This document shows, piece after piece, positions 13,105-13,778 of a DNA stretch of 13,778 nt (position 1 is the stretch's first letter; every line of letters begins with the position of its first letter). Made by a program: the position numbers and the translations under genes. The notes beneath the pieces are model-generated. The model did not search any database and had not been told where the DNA came from. It saw only the letters and a list, made by a program, of their open reading frames with translations. Source of the DNA: Treponema sp. (lineage in GTDB: Bacteria; Spirochaetota; Spirochaetia; Treponematales; Rectinemataceae); NCBI GenBank assembly GCA_017849315.1, contig JAFIHQ010000163.1:1-13778 (forward strand), given 5' to 3'.

Positions 13105-13778
13105 GAGCCTGCCTCCATGGTGGCCACTGCGCTGCCGCCAGACAAAGACAGCAGAAGGTCCGCAAAAAGAGCCGCGCTGCGCTGGCGCTTGTACGCCTCG
13201 CTTCCACGTATATCGCTGATAGGCTTGAGTAAGGGCGCTACTTCCCGTTCTATTTCGGAAGCCTGCGGCGCTTTTTGTCCTTCGAAGAGCCCTTCAATCT
13301 CACCAAAGCGCCGACAGCTCGGCCCCATGCCGCCAAATGCGACGCGCAGGTTCTTGAGTCTCCTGTCCGTTCCAACCTCGGCGCATACGGCGCAGGTCAC
13401 GACGGAAATATCCACTCCCACGCGGCCAAAGTGACCAAAAGCGGCCTTCCGACCGTCCATAGAAGGAATAAGAACCTCGGAGACAATGCCTCGATCTTTT
13501 GCGTCGAGCTTGCTCCAGTCTTCAGCCGCGACCGGCTCCATGTCGACACGCTTATAAAGCGCGCCCGACACAAGAAAGAACGGAATCAGGCTCGAACTGG
13601 ACTTGTCTGCCCCGATGTTGCCGCCCACCGTCGCCCTATTGCGGATGTTGCGGTTGCCCATGGAGAGGGCAGCGTCGCGCAGCGCGACAGGCAGCCACTG
13701 GGCTTCCAGAATCTCGGTAAATGTCGTGTTGGCGCCGAGCGCGATTTGGCCGTCGCGCGACGCTGCCCCCTGCGGCAA
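13095..13778 (-). CDS. ygfM: Molybdenum hydroxylase FAD-binding subunit, YgfM-like (5' end outside window)
   Basis: This is the flavin subunit that takes electrons from the 2Fe-2S clusters of XdhD and hands them to an acceptor. The frame is open to the window edge; the first codon seen is TTG, read as an internal leucine, so perhaps 30-70 N-terminal residues, including the first FAD loop, lie outside. The visible 227 residues carry the second FAD motif NRATVGGNIGAD (about 47-58), typical of CO dehydrogenase/xanthine dehydrogenase flavoproteins, and a C-terminal CO-dehydrogenase flavoprotein domain with AFGGMGPSCRRF. Its stop (13095-13097) lies inside the xdhD start region, so the genes are translationally coupled. 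Assignment to YgfM rests on the XdhD partner; the fold assignment itself is firm. Confidence 0.88.
   Translation of the reverse strand: MPQGAASRDGQIALGANTTFTEILEAQWLPVALRDAALSMGNRNIRNRATVGGNIGADKSSSSLIPFFLVSGALYKRVDMEPVAAEDWSKLDAKDRGIVSEVLIPSMDGRKAAFGHFGRVGVDISVVTCAVCAEVGTDRRLKNLRVAFGGMGPSCRRFGEIEGLFEGQKAPQASEIEREVAPLLKPISDIRGSEAYKRQRSAALFADLLLSLSGGSAVATMEAGSCL
13112..13116 (-). promoter_or_regulatory. xdhD: Ribosome binding site of xdhD inside the FAD subunit gene
   Basis: GGAGG on the minus strand lies seven bases before the xdhD ATG (13104-13102) and within the last codons of the FAD subunit gene. It supports this start and coupled translation of the two subunits. Confidence 0.75.

Overview
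The window is a stretch of bacterial chromosome with moderate G+C, looking slightly richer on the right, dense genes and standard Shine-Dalgarno signals. The right-hand block (XdhD, a YgfM-like FAD subunit, YgeW) and a MocA/YgfJ-like protein point to an anaerobic or facultative, probably host-associated fermenter with a molybdenum hydroxylase pathway of the kind tied to selenium and purine or uric acid breakdown. I cannot name the genus. A Firmicutes- or Spirochaete-like gut organism is only a guess from gene content.

Left block, + strand, 1-3557. The 3' end of argG (argininosuccinate synthase) is closed by a strong hairpin terminator. argH (argininosuccinate lyase) then starts with its own ribosome binding site. 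Its stop codon overlaps the start of a MobA/MocA-type nucleotidyltransferase gene (ATGA), which carries a 4 x 9-bp in-frame repeat coding Met-Asp-Thr. A YbaK-type Cys-tRNA(Pro) deacylase follows. Together argG and argH make arginine from citrulline; the nucleotidyltransferase more likely serves the molybdenum enzyme on the right.

Middle block, + strand, 3558-8847. A leader of about 300 bp with several inverted repeats and a good extended -10 promoter precedes two overlapping half-size ABC exporter genes. Motif differences show they form an asymmetric heterodimer with one degenerate ATP site. A palindrome of 9-bp arms then precedes an MFS exporter of the EntS-like MFS_3 family. This looks like an efflux island, with both transcription units carrying operator-like palindromes.

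Right block, - strand, 8860-13778. Read from the right edge, the order is ygfM-like FAD subunit (5' end outside the window), xdhD (2Fe-2S domain fused to the molybdopterin subunit), and ygeW (knotted carbamoyltransferase). The first two overlap by 10 bp, the third follows after 31 bp, and a hairpin terminator closes the unit. E. coli has the same genes in its ygeW-xdhD cluster. The proposed logic is that a Mo hydroxylase oxidises a purine-like ring, and a carbamoyltransferase later recovers carbamoyl phosphate from a ureido intermediate. The MocA-like protein would mature the cofactor. No RNA genes, CRISPR arrays, insertion sequences or prophage genes were seen.
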